From positions 1 through 64,000 of the forward strand of contig NZ_QTPO01000048.1 of NCBI RefSeq assembly GCF_003853645.1: a stretch of 64,000 bases of DNA, in the 5' to 3' direction. The notes below the pieces were generated by a model, which was not told the origin of the DNA, ran no database searches, and was given only the letters and a program-made list of their open reading frames with translations. Position 1 is the first letter of the stretch; the number at the start of each line of letters is the position of its first letter. Source of the DNA: Burkholderia sp. Bp9143. GTDB taxonomy: Bacteria; Pseudomonadota; Gammaproteobacteria; Burkholderiales; Burkholderiaceae. The position numbers and the translations under genes were made by a program. Shown here one piece after another: positions 42,306 through 52,597 of the stretch.

Positions 42306-43685
42306 TCAGGCGGCGCGCAGCGGCACGCGCGCGGCCACGATGGTATGGCCGACCTGCGACGTGATCGTCAGCGTGCCGCCGAGCGCGTCGAGGCGCTCGC
42401 GCATGTTGCGCAGCCCGATGCCGCGGCGCGCATCGGTCTGCGTGCGCTCGGCATCGAAGCCACAGCCGTTGTCGGCGATGGTCAGCGTGACGGAATGCGC
42501 GCCAACGTCGAGCGTGACGGCCGCGCGCGACGCCTGCGCATGATGCACGATGTTGCTGAGCGCTTCCTGCGCGATCCGGAACAGTGCCGTATTGACCGGC
42601 GGGGGCAGCGGCCGCGCGCCGCTGTGCGCAACCTGCGTATAGCCGATGTCGATGCCGCTTTCCGCGCCGAACTCGCGCACGAGCTGCTCGAGCGCGGCCG
42701 CGAGGCCAAGATCGTCGAGCATCGCCGGGCGCAGCGCGTGCGAGATGCGCCGCACTTCGCGCAGTGTATCGCCGAGCCGTCCGACACCCGACGCGAGTGC
42801 CTGCTCGGCTTCGGGCATGCGTGTCGTGCCGCGCTCGAAGCGCGCGAGCGCGGATTCGAGCATCAGCTTCGCGGACACCATCATCTGGCTGATCCCGTCA
42901 TGCAGCTCGCGCGACAGCCGCTCGCGTTCCTGCTCCTGCGATTCGACGACGCGCTGCGCAAGCTGCTTGAGCTTCGCGTCGGCGCTGCGCGACTCGCTGA
43001 CGTTCAGCACCAGCGCACAGACGGCGATCGCCGCCGCGCCGGTCAGCGCGATCGCGGTGAGCCAGCTCATCGTGCGCTCGATGTTCGCGGACGCGCGCGC
43101 GTCGATGCGTTGCAGCGCGGTATCGACGTCGTCGAGGTAGATGCCGGTGCCGACCATCCAGCCCCAGCGTTCGAGCGCGACGACGTAGCCGAGCTTCGGT
43201 GCGGGCTTGCCCGTCGACGGCCGCTGCCACGTGTAGCGCACGTAGCCGCCGCCGTGCGACGCGGCGCCGATCAGCTGCTGGATCGTCAGCGCGCCCTGCG
43301 GGTCGCGCATCGACCAGTAGTTGTGGCCGACGCGCTCGGGCTCGCGCGGATGCATCAGCGCATTGCCGTGCAGGTCGTACACGAAGAAATAGCCGTCGGG
43401 GCCGAAATCCATCTTCTGCAGCATCGCGAGCGCCTGCGTGCGCAGCAGTCCGTCGTCGCGCGCATTGCGGCCGCTCGCGTCGTACAGCGGCATGATCGCG
43501 CTCGTCGCGAGTTCGACGTAATGCTTCAGCTCGACTTCCTTGCTCGACAGGTAGGCGGCCTGGATCGTCGCGTGCTGCGTGCGCGCGAGCGACGTCGCCT
43601 GCTGGCGCACGCCGAAGCCGATGCCGGCGATCGCGAGCAGGAACGGCACGATGGCCAGAAGGAAGATCTTTGCCTTGAGTCTCAT
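42306..43685 (-). CDS. Cache-domain sensor histidine kinase (NarX/DegS-type, HisKA_3)
   Basis: A 459-residue membrane kinase. One helix at residues 7-25, a single-Cache periplasmic sensor (about 35-190, with the MDFGPDGYFFVYD and GYVVALERWGWMVGTGIYLDDVD signatures of sCache_2), a second helix near 205-228, then the HisKA_3 motif RLSRELHDGISQMM and an HATPase domain ending in GIGLRNMRERLDALGG. sCache_2 domains usually bind small organic acids. It forms an operon with the downstream NarL-type regulator. Confidence 0.93.
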   Translation of the reverse strand: MRLKAKIFLLAIVPFLLAIAGIGFGVRQQATSLARTQHATIQAAYLSSKEVELKHYVELATSAIMPLYDASGRNARDDGLLRTQALAMLQKMDFGPDGYFFVYDLHGNALMHPREPERVGHNYWSMRDPQGALTIQQLIGAASHGGGYVRYTWQRPSTGKPAPKLGYVVALERWGWMVGTGIYLDDVDTALQRIDARASANIERTMSWLTAIALTGAAAIAVCALVLNVSESRSADAKLKQLAQRVVESQEQERERLSRELHDGISQMMVSAKLMLESALARFERGTTRMPEAEQALASGVGRLGDTLREVRRISHALRPAMLDDLGLAAALEQLVREFGAESGIDIGYTQVAHSGARPLPPPVNTALFRIAQEALSNIVHHAQASRAAVTLDVGAHSVTLTIADNGCGFDAERTQTDARRGIGLRNMRERLDALGGTLTITSQVGHTIVAARVPLRAA

Positions 43686-43802
43686 GGTGGTGCGAAGCGG
43701 GCGCGGGCCGGCAGGCGCGTGCGTCGCGCGGCGAGCCGACATTGTCGGCGATTTTTCCCGCGGGCGACGGTGTGGCGGCCGGACGGCCGGTCGACGCTCC
43801 GG

Positions 43803-45365
43803 TCAGGCGCGCCGCGGCATCCGATCGACGGACGGGGCCGCCTGTACGACGACCCGGTTGCGCCCGCGTTCCTTCGCGCGGTACAGCGCGTCGTCGGCGC
43901 GCTTCAGTGCGGCCTGGATGCTGTCGTCGCGTTCCGGGTAGCAGGTCGTCACGCCGATGCTCGCGGTCAGGCGGCCGGACGATTCCGTGTCGTGCCGGAT
44001 GCCGAGATCGAGGATGCCGGTGCGGATCGCTTCGGCGATCGTCACGGCGCCGGGCGTGTCGACATCCGGCAGCACGACGACGAACTCCTCGCCGCCGTAG
44101 CGGGCCGCATAGTCGGCCGGACGCCGCAGGCAGCCGGCGATGCAGCGGCCGACCGCGGCGAGCGCATCGTCGCCGGCCTGGTGGCCTTGCGTGTCGTTGT
44201 AGCGCTTGAAGTGATCGACGTCGACGAACAGCAGAGACAGCGCGTGCTGCGAGCGCGCCGCGCGGCGCCATTCTCGCGCGAGCGTGACGTCGAGCATCCG
44301 GCGGTTGTCGAGGCCGGTGAGGCCGTCGGTGCGCGCGAGCGCCTGCAGTTCGGTTTCCGCGCGGTGACGCTTGCGCAGCTGCACGTCGAGCAGCAGCGAC
44401 AGGGCGACGAAGCCGAGCGCGAGCATGGCCATCGCCGAGCCGATCGGGATCGCGCGGTCGTACCACGCGGCGTAGGTGTCGGCTTGCGAGCGCGCGACCA
44501 TGATGATCAGCGGCAGATTCTCGAGGTGCCGGAACACGTACAGGCGCCGCACGCCGTCGATCGACGCGGTATCGGCGAAGCTGCCCTCGCTGGCGGTCAT
44601 GAAGTGCCGGAACGTGCTGGCGCCGCTGATGTCGCGGCCGACGATCTTCGGATCGTACGGCTGGCGCGCGACCATCCGGCCGTCGGTCTTGATCAGCGCG
44701 ACCGAGCCGCGATCGCCGAGCGCCAGACGCGAGAACAGGTTCTGGAAATATTCGAGCCGGATCGACATCACGGCGACCCCGCCGAACGATCCGTCGGGCC
44801 GCGTGATCCGTCGGCTGAGCGCGATGCTCGGCGAGCCGTCGCGCAGCCGCGAATGGTACGGATCGCTGACGTACAGGCCGACGTCCGGATGATCGCGGTG
44901 CACGGTGAAGTACGATTCGTTGCCGAAGTTGGCCTTGCGCGGCACGTCGGTCTTGCCGTCGACCGCGATGTCGCCGTTTGCGTCGAGCACGTAGATGCCG
45001 CCGAGGTACTTGGCCGTCGTCGCGCGATCGAACAGCACCTGGCGGCGCAGCGGCATCGGCAGGGCGACGACGGCCGGATCGTTCGCACCATCGACGACCG
45101 CCTGAAGCGACAGCGCATAGATCTCGATGTTGCGCTCGATGTCCCACGACGCCATCAGCGCGATGTTCTGCTGCGTGGTACGCGCGCGATCGCGTGCGTC
45201 GATGCGGCCTTCGTACAGCAAGATGCCGCACAGCAGCAACAGGAGCAGCGCGATCAGCAGCCCTGAATAGAAGATCAGGTGTGGCAGCAGGAACCGGCGC
45301 AATTGAGCGGCGACGCGGCTCGTCAGGCCGGATTCGCTGGGCATTGCGTAGTCGGTTTCTGCCAT
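43803..45365 (-). CDS. Membrane diguanylate cyclase with Cache sensor
   Basis: A 520-residue protein: membrane helix (about residues 25-48), double-Cache-like periplasmic domain (about 60-320), second helix (about 335-355) and a GGDEF domain (about 365-510). The active site is GGEEF, with an RxxD inhibitory site (RPAD) five residues before it. I choose ATG 45365; ATG 45386 is also possible. A perfect FNR/ANR-type site lies about 280 bp upstream. The ligand is unknown. Confidence 0.9.
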   Translation of the reverse strand: MAETDYAMPSESGLTSRVAAQLRRFLLPHLIFYSGLLIALLLLLLCGILLYEGRIDARDRARTTQQNIALMASWDIERNIEIYALSLQAVVDGANDPAVVALPMPLRRQVLFDRATTAKYLGGIYVLDANGDIAVDGKTDVPRKANFGNESYFTVHRDHPDVGLYVSDPYHSRLRDGSPSIALSRRITRPDGSFGGVAVMSIRLEYFQNLFSRLALGDRGSVALIKTDGRMVARQPYDPKIVGRDISGASTFRHFMTASEGSFADTASIDGVRRLYVFRHLENLPLIIMVARSQADTYAAWYDRAIPIGSAMAMLALGFVALSLLLDVQLRKRHRAETELQALARTDGLTGLDNRRMLDVTLAREWRRAARSQHALSLLFVDVDHFKRYNDTQGHQAGDDALAAVGRCIAGCLRRPADYAARYGGEEFVVVLPDVDTPGAVTIAEAIRTGILDLGIRHDTESSGRLTASIGVTTCYPERDDSIQAALKRADDALYRAKERGRNRVVVQAAPSVDRMPRRA

Positions 45366-45847
45366 GGTCCGTGGATCGATGGGCATCGCCGCCGGGCGGC
45401 GGGCCGATGCGATTGTTCGTATGATTTGCCGGCTGCGATCCGCTATGCGCCCCCTGTGCGCATTCCGCCCGCCCGACCGGGAAACCGGGCACCGATTATC
45501 GGTGATGACGGCCGGATAAACCGCTGAATCACCCATTCACCGATAAAGATTTGCAGCGATTCGACGATCCGACGAATCGGGCGGCGCGGATTGGTCCGAG
45601 TATAACTCGCGCATTCGTCTACGCGGAAAATGTCGTGGTGCGTTGATCCGGATCAAATTGTCGCGATGGCCGATACTTGCCAATCGCCCGTAGAACGTTG
45701 CAGTGCAAGGCTATTCACCCGGAGCGGGAGCGGCGCGCATTCCACGGTCGCCGATTTTCATGCTTTAACGGTCGGCGCACCTGGAACCAGAAGTCGTGCG
45801 CTACGGATCGATTATCGATTTCAGCGTCCGCGTAAATCTGTATATGA
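45366..45847. other. Gene-free region upstream of the diguanylate cyclase
   Basis: About 480 bp without a convincing gene. It contains an FNR/ANR-type box (45643-45656) and a GATTCG/CGAATC inverted repeat (45558-45578). A small RNA cannot be excluded. Confidence 0.5.
45643..45656. promoter_or_regulatory. Perfect FNR/ANR box
   Basis: TTGATCCGGATCAA fits the FNR/ANR consensus TTGAT-N4-ATCAA at every position. It is 278 bp upstream of the diguanylate cyclase start and 190 bp right of it lies the glcB terminator, so the target is not obvious. Confidence 0.65.
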
Positions 45848-45907
45848 AAACGGGCGGCCGTGATGGCCGCCCGTTTCATGAAACCGCATGCGGGAAAGCC
45901 CGCATGC
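45848..45907 (-). terminator. Two hairpins after glcB
   Basis: AAACGGGCGGCC-GTGAT-GGCCGCCCGTTT (45848-45876; on the minus strand followed by TTC) and GCATGCGGG-AAAG-CCCGCATGC (45886-45907) lie directly beyond the glcB stop codon. Together they should end the glcB transcript. Confidence 0.75.
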
Positions 45908-45913
45908 GAGGGT

Positions 45914-48088
45914 TTACGCGCCGTGCTGTTGCGCCTTGTACGCGAGCCGGAACCGATGCAGCAGCGGCTCGGTATAACCGCTCGGCTGCGACGTGCCCTG
46001 CAGCGCCAGCGCGCACGCGGCCTTGAACGCGGTCGACTGGTCGTAGCCGGGTGCCATCGGGCGATAGTTCGGGTCGCCCGCGTTCTGCTGGTCGACGACG
46101 CGCGCCATCCGCTTGAACACCTCGAGCACGAACGCCTCGGTGATCACGCCGTGGCGCAGCCAGTTCGCGATGTGCTGGCTCGAGATGCGCAGGGTCGCGC
46201 GGTCTTCCATCAGGCCGACGTCGTGGATGTCCGGCACCTTCGAGCAGCCGACGCCCTGTTCGACCCAGCGCACGACGTAGCCGAGAATGCCCTGCGCGTT
46301 GTTCTCGACCTCGCTCAGGATCTCGCTCTCGCTCCACGCGGCGCGCTCGACGACCGGCACGGTCAGCAGCCCTTCGAGCAGCGTGTCGCGTTCGCTCGCG
46401 TACGGCGTCTTTTCGAGTTCCTGCTGGACGGCCTGCACGTCGACGAGGTGGTAGTGCAGCGCGTGCAGCGTCGCGGCGGTCGGCGACGGCACCCACGCGG
46501 TGTTCGCGCCGGCGCGCGGATGCGCGATCTTCTGCTCGAGCATCGCGTGCATCAGGTCCGGCATCGCCCACATGCCCTTGCCGATCTGGGCGCGGCCGCG
46601 CAGGCCGGCCGACAGGCCCGCGAGCACGTTGTTGCGCTCGTACGACTGGATCCACGCCGACGACTTCATGTCGCCCTTGCGGATCATCGGGCCCGCTTCC
46701 ATCGCGGTATGCATCTCGTCGCCGGTGCGGTCGAGGAAGCCGGTGTTGATGAACGCGACACGCGCGGCGGCGGCCGCGATACAGGCGGCGAGGTTCACGC
46801 TGGTGCGGCGCTCCTCGTCCATGATGCCCATCTTCAGCGTGTTGCGCGGCAGGCCGTACAGATCCTCGATGCGCGCGAACAGCGTGTCGGCGAACGCGAC
46901 TTCGACCGGGCCGTGCATCTTCGGCTTCACGATATAGATCGAGCCCGTGCGCGAGTTGCGCTTCGCCTTCAGGTCGTGCAGCGCGCACAGCGTCGTGACG
47001 ACGCCGTCGAGGATGCCTTCCGGAATCTCGTTGCCGTCGCGGTCGAGCACCGCGCCGTTGGTCATCAGGTGGCCGACGTTGCGCACGAACAGCAGCGAGC
47101 GGCCGTGCAGCGACAGCGTGCCGCCGGCCGGCGTGGTGTACTCGCGATCGGCGTTCAGGCGGCGCGTGAAAGTCTTGCCGCCCTTCGCGACTTCCTCGAC
47201 CAGCGTGCCCTGCATCAGGCCGAGCCAGTTGCGGTAGAGCTGGACCTTGTCGTCGGCGTCGACCGCCGCGACCGAATCCTCGCAGTCGATGATCGTGCTG
47301 ATCGCGGCTTCGAGCACGACATCCTTCACGTTCGCGAGATCGGCGCGGCCGATGGGGGTCGACGCGTCGATCTGGATCTCGAGGTGCAGGCCGTTGTGCT
47401 TCAGCAGGACCGCGGACGGTGCGCCCGCCGCGCCCTGGTAGCCGACGAACTGCGCCGGCTGCGCGAGGTGCACGACGCCCTTGCCGGTTTCGACGGCGAG
47501 CTGGCCGTCCTCCACGCGGTAGCGCAGCGCGTCGCGGTGCGAGCCGCTCGCGAGCGGCGCCGCGTTGTCGAGCACGTTGCGCGCGTAGTCGATCACGTGC
47601 TGGCCGCGCGTCGGGTTGTAGGCCGTGGTGCGTTCGGCGCCGCCGTCCTCGGGCAGCGCGTCGGTGCCGTACAGCGCGTCGTACAGGCTGCCCCAGCGTG
47701 CGTTCGCGGCGTTCAGCGCATAGCGCGCGTTCGACAGCGGCACGACGAGCTGCGGGCCGGCCTGCGTCGCGATCTCGCTGTCGACGTTCGCGGTGGCTGC
47801 CGCGACGTTCGACGGGACCGGCACGAGGTAGCCGATTTGTTCGAGGAATGCGCGATACGCGGCATGGTCGCGTACCGGGCCGGGGTGCGCGCGATGCCAC
47901 GTGTCGAGTTCCTGCTGCAGGCGGTCGCGTTCCGCGAGCAGCTCGCGGTTGCGCGGCGCGAGGTCGTGCACCAGGGCCGAGAAGCCGCTCCAGAACGCGG
48001 CCTTGTCGATACCGGTGCCGGGCAGTGCTTCGTTTTCAATGAACTGGGTCAGCGCTGGCGCGACTTGCAGTCCTGCTTGGTCGATCAT
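45914..48088 (-). CDS. glcB: Malate synthase G
   Basis: A 724-residue monomeric malate synthase that condenses glyoxylate and acetyl-CoA to malate. Full length for the G isoform. Conserved parts are visible, such as [19 protein letters not shown], the [17 protein letters not shown] segment and [14 protein letters not shown]. It lies downstream of a glcG-like gene on the same strand and with glcDEF forms the route from glycolate to malate. Expression probably depends on the GlcC regulator, directly or by read-through. Confidence 0.97.
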   Translation of the reverse strand: MIDQAGLQVAPALTQFIENEALPGTGIDKAAFWSGFSALVHDLAPRNRELLAERDRLQQELDTWHRAHPGPVRDHAAYRAFLEQIGYLVPVPSNVAAATANVDSEIATQAGPQLVVPLSNARYALNAANARWGSLYDALYGTDALPEDGGAERTTAYNPTRGQHVIDYARNVLDNAAPLASGSHRDALRYRVEDGQLAVETGKGVVHLAQPAQFVGYQGAAGAPSAVLLKHNGLHLEIQIDASTPIGRADLANVKDVVLEAAISTIIDCEDSVAAVDADDKVQLYRNWLGLMQGTLVEEVAKGGKTFTRRLNADREYTTPAGGTLSLHGRSLLFVRNVGHLMTNGAVLDRDGNEIPEGILDGVVTTLCALHDLKAKRNSRTGSIYIVKPKMHGPVEVAFADTLFARIEDLYGLPRNTLKMGIMDEERRTSVNLAACIAAAAARVAFINTGFLDRTGDEMHTAMEAGPMIRKGDMKSSAWIQSYERNNVLAGLSAGLRGRAQIGKGMWAMPDLMHAMLEQKIAHPRAGANTAWVPSPTAATLHALHYHLVDVQAVQQELEKTPYASERDTLLEGLLTVPVVERAAWSESEILSEVENNAQGILGYVVRWVEQGVGCSKVPDIHDVGLMEDRATLRISSQHIANWLRHGVITEAFVLEVFKRMARVVDQQNAGDPNYRPMAPGYDQSTAFKAACALALQGTSQPSGYTEPLLHRFRLAYKAQQHGA

Positions 48089-48133
48089 CGTGATTCCTCC
48101 CGGGAATGAAAAACGCGCGCGCGGCTTGGCTGG

Positions 48134-48538
48134 TCATGCCACGACGCTTTGTGTGCCGGCGCGGGCGATCTGCGCATCCTGTTCGGACTTTACGCCAGAC
48201 ACACCGATCGCGCCCGCAATGCGGCCGTCCACCGTGACCGGCACGCCGCCTTCGAGCAACCCCGTCAGCGGCACGCTCAGAAACGCCGTGCGGCCACCGT
48301 TGATCATATCCTCATACGCCTTCGTCTCGCGACGGCCGAGTGCCGCCGCGCGCGCCTTGTCCTGCGCGATGGTGGCGCTGGCCGCCGATGCGCCGTCGAG
48401 GCGCGCGAACGCGAGCAGGTGGCCGCCGTCGTCGACGATGGCGATCGACACGGCCCAGCCGTGACGCTCGGCTTCGGCCCGGGCGGCGGCGAGCATGCGT
48501 TCGACGTCGGCGAGTTCGAGTTCGGGTTTCGTTTTCAT
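48134..48538 (-). CDS. glcG: GlcG/HbpS-family protein
   Basis: A 134-residue GlcG/HbpS (DUF336) protein: a small alpha/beta fold with VSIAIVDDGGHLLAFARLDGA near residue 30 and GGVPVTVDGRIAGAIGVSG near the C-terminus. Members of this family occur in glycolate operons and some bind heme or cobalamin, but the exact role of GlcG is not settled. It lies between glcF and glcB on the same strand. Confidence 0.9.
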   Translation of the reverse strand: MKTKPELELADVERMLAAARAEAERHGWAVSIAIVDDGGHLLAFARLDGASAASATIAQDKARAAALGRRETKAYEDMINGGRTAFLSVPLTGLLEGGVPVTVDGRIAGAIGVSGVKSEQDAQIARAGTQSVVA

Positions 48539-48560
48539 GGGGTTCCTCCGGAATCAGCGG

Positions 48561-49781
48561 TCAGTTGACGAGTCGGTTGTCGACGAGCTCGATCCAGTGG
48601 CGCACGGGTGTTCGGCCCGCGCCGTTCAGGTGAGTCTGGCAGCCGACGTTGGCCGTGACAATCAGGTCCGGCCGTGCGGCTTCGAGCGCGTCGAGCTTGT
48701 TGTCGCGCAGTGTCGTCGCGAGTTCGGGTTGCGTCAGCGAATAGGTGCCGGCAGAGCCGCAGCACAGGTGGCCGTCGGCGACATTCGTCAGATCGAAGCC
48801 GAGCCGCGTCAGGATGCCTTCCACCGCGCCGCCGAGCCGCTGCGCGTGCTGCAGCGTGCACGGGCAGTGGACCGCGACGCGGCGCCGCGTCGACTCGGCC
48901 AGCGCGTCGAGCGGCTCGGCCGCGATCACTTCCGCGAGGTCGCGCGCGAGCGCGCTGACGCGCCGCGCCTTGTCCGCATAGACGGGGTCGGAGCGCAGCA
49001 GGTCACCGTATTCCTTCACGAACGCGCCGCAGCCGCTCGCCGTCAGCACGATGGCTTCCGCGCCGGCCTCGATCGCAGGCCACCACGCGTCGATGTTGCG
49101 GCGTGCGCGCGCGAGCCCGGCATCCTGCGCATTCAGGTGATATTCGGTCGCGCCGCAGCAGCCGGCTTCGCGCGCGGGCGCCACGCTGATGCCGAGCCGG
49201 TCGAGCACGCGCGCGGCGGCCGCGTTCGTGTTCGGCGACAGCGAAGGCTGCACGCAGCCTTCGAGCATCAGCACGCGTCGCGCATGGCGTACGGGCGGGC
49301 GCGGCGTGGCGGCGGGCACGGCGGCCGGGATCTTGTCCTGCAGCGTGCCGGGCAGCAGCGGGCGCAGCGTGCGGCCGGCCTTCAGCAGCGCTGCGAACGT
49401 CGCCGGTCGCGGCACCACGTGACGCAGGCCGGCGCGCAGCATGCGCTCGCGCGCCGGCCGCCGCGCGCGCTTCTCGGCTTCCGCGCGGCCGATGTCGAGC
49501 AGCGTGTGATAGCGCACGCCGGACGGACAGGTCGTCTCGCAGTTGCGGCAGGTCAGGCAGCGGTCGAGATGCTGCTGGGTGCGCTCGCCGCACGGTTCGC
49601 CTTCGAGCATTTGCTTGATGAGGTAGATGCGTCCGCGCGGCCCGTCGAGCTCGTTGCCGAGCACCTGGTAGGTCGGGCAGGTCGCATTGCAGAAGCCGCA
49701 GTGCACGCACGCGCGCAGGATGGCTTCCGCTTCGTCGGCCCGGTCGAGGGCCTTGCTGGCTTCGCTGAGATTGGTTTGCAT
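48561..49781 (-). CDS. glcF: Glycolate oxidase iron-sulfur subunit
   Basis: A 406-residue protein with two 4Fe-4S ferredoxin motifs, CVHCGFCNATC (C25, C28, C31, C35) and CLTCRNCETTC (C75, C78, C81, C85), followed by two CCG-type domains (EAGCCGATEYHL and HLCCGSAGTY). It passes electrons from the GlcD/GlcE flavoproteins to the respiratory chain. It starts 24 bp after glcE in the glcD-glcE-glcF order. Confidence 0.96.
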   Translation of the reverse strand: MQTNLSEASKALDRADEAEAILRACVHCGFCNATCPTYQVLGNELDGPRGRIYLIKQMLEGEPCGERTQQHLDRCLTCRNCETTCPSGVRYHTLLDIGRAEAEKRARRPARERMLRAGLRHVVPRPATFAALLKAGRTLRPLLPGTLQDKIPAAVPAATPRPPVRHARRVLMLEGCVQPSLSPNTNAAAARVLDRLGISVAPAREAGCCGATEYHLNAQDAGLARARRNIDAWWPAIEAGAEAIVLTASGCGAFVKEYGDLLRSDPVYADKARRVSALARDLAEVIAAEPLDALAESTRRRVAVHCPCTLQHAQRLGGAVEGILTRLGFDLTNVADGHLCCGSAGTYSLTQPELATTLRDNKLDALEAARPDLIVTANVGCQTHLNGAGRTPVRHWIELVDNRLVN

Positions 49782-49805
49782 CGGCGGTTCGGAGTCGGGT
49801 TGGCG

Positions 49806-50888
49806 TCAGACGTCCGCGTACAGGCGGCCGGGATTGAAGATCGCATGCGGATCGAGTTGCGCCTTCAGCTGCCGATGCACGCGCAGCAGCGCGGGCGGCA
49901 ACGGCTGGAACGGCTCGGGCGTCGTGCCGGGCGTGAAGCAGGTCGCGTGGCCGCCCCACTGCGCGGCGAACCGCTGCACGTCGGCCGGTGCGGAGTCTGT
50001 TTTCAGCCAGCGCTGTGCGCCGCCCCAGTCGACGAGCAGCGCGCCGGGCAGCGCATCGAGCGGCGCGGCGGCCGGCACCGATACGCGCCACAGCGGGCGC
50101 GGGTCGTCGAAGAACGGCAGTGACAGGTCGCGCAGCCGCGCCCAGAATCCGTCGTCGCGATCGTTCATGCGCTCGCCGCCGATCGTGTCGCGCGCGGCCT
50201 TCACCGAGCCCTCGCCGCCTTCGAGCCGCACGCGCAGCACGCCGTCCGCGTGGCAGGCGCCCGCGAGCGGCAGTCCCGCGCGACGCCATCCGGCGACGCG
50301 CTGCACGGCTTCGCCCGCAGCGAGCGGCAACGCGAGATCGCCGGTCGCGCGCGGCTTGGGCAGCACCTTCAGCGACACCTCCGTCACGACGCCGAGGCAG
50401 CCGAAACTGCCCGCGAGCAGCCGCGACACGTCGTAGCCCGCGACGTTCTTCATCACTTCGCCGCCGAAGCGCAGGAGTTTCGCGTGGCCGGTGATCACGC
50501 GGCAACCGAGCACGAAGTCGCGCACCGCGCCTGCCCACGGGCGGCGCGGCCCCGATAGCGCCGCCGAGAACATGCCGCCGATCGTGGCCGCGCCGCCGAA
50601 CGTCGGCGGCTCGCACGGCAGCATCTGGCCGGCCGCGTCGAGCATCGCTTCCAGTTCGGCGAGCGGCGTGCCCGCGCGCGCGGTGATGACGAGTTCGGTC
50701 GGGTCGTACGCGACGATGCCGCGGTGCGTGCGCACGTCGAGCGTGCGGCCTTCGACGGCGCGGCCGACGAAGGCCTTCGTGCCCGCGCCGCGGATGTGCA
50801 GCGGCTGGCGAGCGTGGATCGCGGCGTCGACCTGCGCGACGAGCGCCGCGCTGTCGTCGATCGATTCGGGTTCGCGTTCGCGTTGCAT
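49806..50888 (-). CDS. glcE: Glycolate oxidase FAD-binding subunit
   Basis: A 360-residue FAD-binding PCMH-fold protein (RGAGTKAFVGRA near residue 33 and PTFGGAATIGGMFSAAL near 95 make the flavin pocket), shorter than GlcD as usual for GlcE. Its ATG overlaps the glcD stop (TGATG), so translation is coupled. It forms the membrane-associated GlcDEF complex oxidising glycolate to glyoxylate. Confidence 0.95.
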   Translation of the reverse strand: MQREREPESIDDSAALVAQVDAAIHARQPLHIRGAGTKAFVGRAVEGRTLDVRTHRGIVAYDPTELVITARAGTPLAELEAMLDAAGQMLPCEPPTFGGAATIGGMFSAALSGPRRPWAGAVRDFVLGCRVITGHAKLLRFGGEVMKNVAGYDVSRLLAGSFGCLGVVTEVSLKVLPKPRATGDLALPLAAGEAVQRVAGWRRAGLPLAGACHADGVLRVRLEGGEGSVKAARDTIGGERMNDRDDGFWARLRDLSLPFFDDPRPLWRVSVPAAAPLDALPGALLVDWGGAQRWLKTDSAPADVQRFAAQWGGHATCFTPGTTPEPFQPLPPALLRVHRQLKAQLDPHAIFNPGRLYADV

Positions 50889-52387
50889 CAGAAGCGCTCC
50901 AGTTCGGGAAACGGCAGCTTGCCGTGGTGGACGTGCATCGCACCGAATTCGGCGCAGCGGTGCAGCGTCGGGATGTTCTTGCCGGGATTGAGCAGGCGCT
51001 GCGGATCGAACGCAGCCTTCACCGCGTGGAAGAACGTGATTTCGTCGGCGTTGAACTGCACGCACATCTGGTTGATCTTCTCGCGCCCGACGCCGTGTTC
51101 GCCGGTGATGCTGCCGCCCACCGCGACGCACAGCTCGAGGATCTTGCCGCCGAGCGCTTCCGCGCGGTCGAGCTCGCCGGGACGGTTCGCGTCGAACAGG
51201 ATCAGCGGATGCATGTTGCCGTCGCCTGCGTGGAACACGTTCGCGACCGGCAGCGCGTATTCGGCGGACAGCGCGGCGATCCCTTCGAGCACGCGCGGCA
51301 GCTCGCGGCGCGGGATCGTGCCGTCCATGCAGTAGTAGTCGGGCGACATGCGGCCGACCGCCGGGAACGCATTCTTGCGGCCGGCCCAGAAGCGCTGCCG
51401 CTCGGCCTCGTCGCGCGCGACGCGGATCTCCGACGCGCCGGCGTCGCGCAGCAGCGCGGCGACGCGTTCGGCGTCTTCGTCGACATCGGTCGCCGCGCCG
51501 TCGAGTTCGCACAGCAGGATCGCCTGCGCGTCGACCGGATAGCCGGCGTGGATGAAGTCCTCGGCCGCGCGGATCGCGAGGTTGTCCATCATCTCGAGGC
51601 CGCCCGGGATCACGCCCGCGCCGATGATTCGCGCGACGGCCGCACCGGCTTCGGCGACGTCGTCGAAGCTCGCGATCAGTACCTTCACGCTCGGCGGTTT
51701 CGGCAGCAGCTTCACCGTCACTTCGGTGACGATGCCGAGCATCCCCTCGGAGCCGGTGAACAGCGCGAGCAGATCGAAGCCGGGCGCGTCGAGTGCGTCG
51801 GCGCCGAGCGTCAGCGCGTCGCCGTCGATCGTCAGGATCTCGACCTTCAGGATGTTGTGGACCGTCAGCCCGTATTTGAGGCAGTGCACGCCGCCCGCGT
51901 TTTCGGCGACGTTGCCGCCGATCGAGCACGCGATCTGCGACGACGGATCGGGCGCGTAGTAGAGACCGTAGGGGGCGGCGGCCTGCGAGATCGCGAGATT
52001 GCGCACGCCGGGCTGCACGCGCGCGATGCCGGCATCGGCGTCGATCTCGAGAATCCGGTTGAACTTCGACATCACGAGCAGGATGCCCTTTTCGAGCGGC
52101 ATCGCGCCGCCCGACAGCCCGGTGCCCGCGCCGCGCGCGACGACCGGCACGCCGTGCGCGGCCGCGACGCGCAGCACCGCGCGCACCTGCTCGACCGTGT
52201 CGGGCAGCACGACCGCGAGCGGCACCGTGCGGTACGCGGCGAGCCCGTCGCATTCGAACGGCTTCAGCGCCTCGCGCTCGTGCAGCACGTCGAGGCCGGG
52301 CGCCGCCGCGTCGAGCGCGGCGACGAGCGTGTCGCGGTCGACGGTCGCCAGCGGGCCGTCGATCCGTTCGTCGTAGGTGAAACTCAT
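50888..52387 (-). CDS. glcD: Glycolate oxidase subunit GlcD
   Basis: A 499-residue FAD-linked oxidase: PCMH FAD-binding domain (about residues 40-230, with VARGAGTGLSGGAMPLEKGI) and a C-terminal oxidase domain ending GEHGVGREKINQM...NPGKNIP. This is the catalytic subunit for glycolate (or D-lactate). ATG 52387 is the family start. First gene of the glcDEF-glcG-glcB run and divergent from the GntR regulator gene. Confidence 0.96.
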   Translation of the reverse strand: MSFTYDERIDGPLATVDRDTLVAALDAAAPGLDVLHEREALKPFECDGLAAYRTVPLAVVLPDTVEQVRAVLRVAAAHGVPVVARGAGTGLSGGAMPLEKGILLVMSKFNRILEIDADAGIARVQPGVRNLAISQAAAPYGLYYAPDPSSQIACSIGGNVAENAGGVHCLKYGLTVHNILKVEILTIDGDALTLGADALDAPGFDLLALFTGSEGMLGIVTEVTVKLLPKPPSVKVLIASFDDVAEAGAAVARIIGAGVIPGGLEMMDNLAIRAAEDFIHAGYPVDAQAILLCELDGAATDVDEDAERVAALLRDAGASEIRVARDEAERQRFWAGRKNAFPAVGRMSPDYYCMDGTIPRRELPRVLEGIAALSAEYALPVANVFHAGDGNMHPLILFDANRPGELDRAEALGGKILELCVAVGGSITGEHGVGREKINQMCVQFNADEITFFHAVKAAFDPQRLLNPGKNIPTLHRCAEFGAMHVHHGKLPFPELERF

Positions 52388-52491
52388 CGTGTGTCTCCGT
52401 CTCCACCATGCAGGCTGCCGCGGGATGCGCGGCACGCCGGATGGACGGCATTCTTGGCGGGCGGCGGGTACGTGTCCAGACGTCGCGGATG

Positions 52492-52502
52492 TGGTCATAC
52501 CA
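52492..52502. promoter_or_regulatory. GlcC-type operator 1
   Basis: TGGTCATACCA, a TGGT-N3-ACCA site of the FadR/GlcC kind, lies 105 bp upstream of the glcD start within the divergent region. The same 13-bp string TGGTCATACCAGT recurs at 52598. Confidence 0.75.
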
Positions 52503-52597
52503 GTTTTTCGAGATGGGCCTGGAGGGTGGCCATGGATATGACGGAAAACCCAATCACGACAAGGGTTTGTGAGAAAATCGGCGATATCGTTCAGAAG

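Noticed and set aside
42258-45266. A 1002-codon + strand open frame opposite the NarL-type pair and the diguanylate cyclase
   Set aside because: It crosses three clear minus-strand genes and has the same Arg/Asp/Ala-biased composition as other antisense frames.
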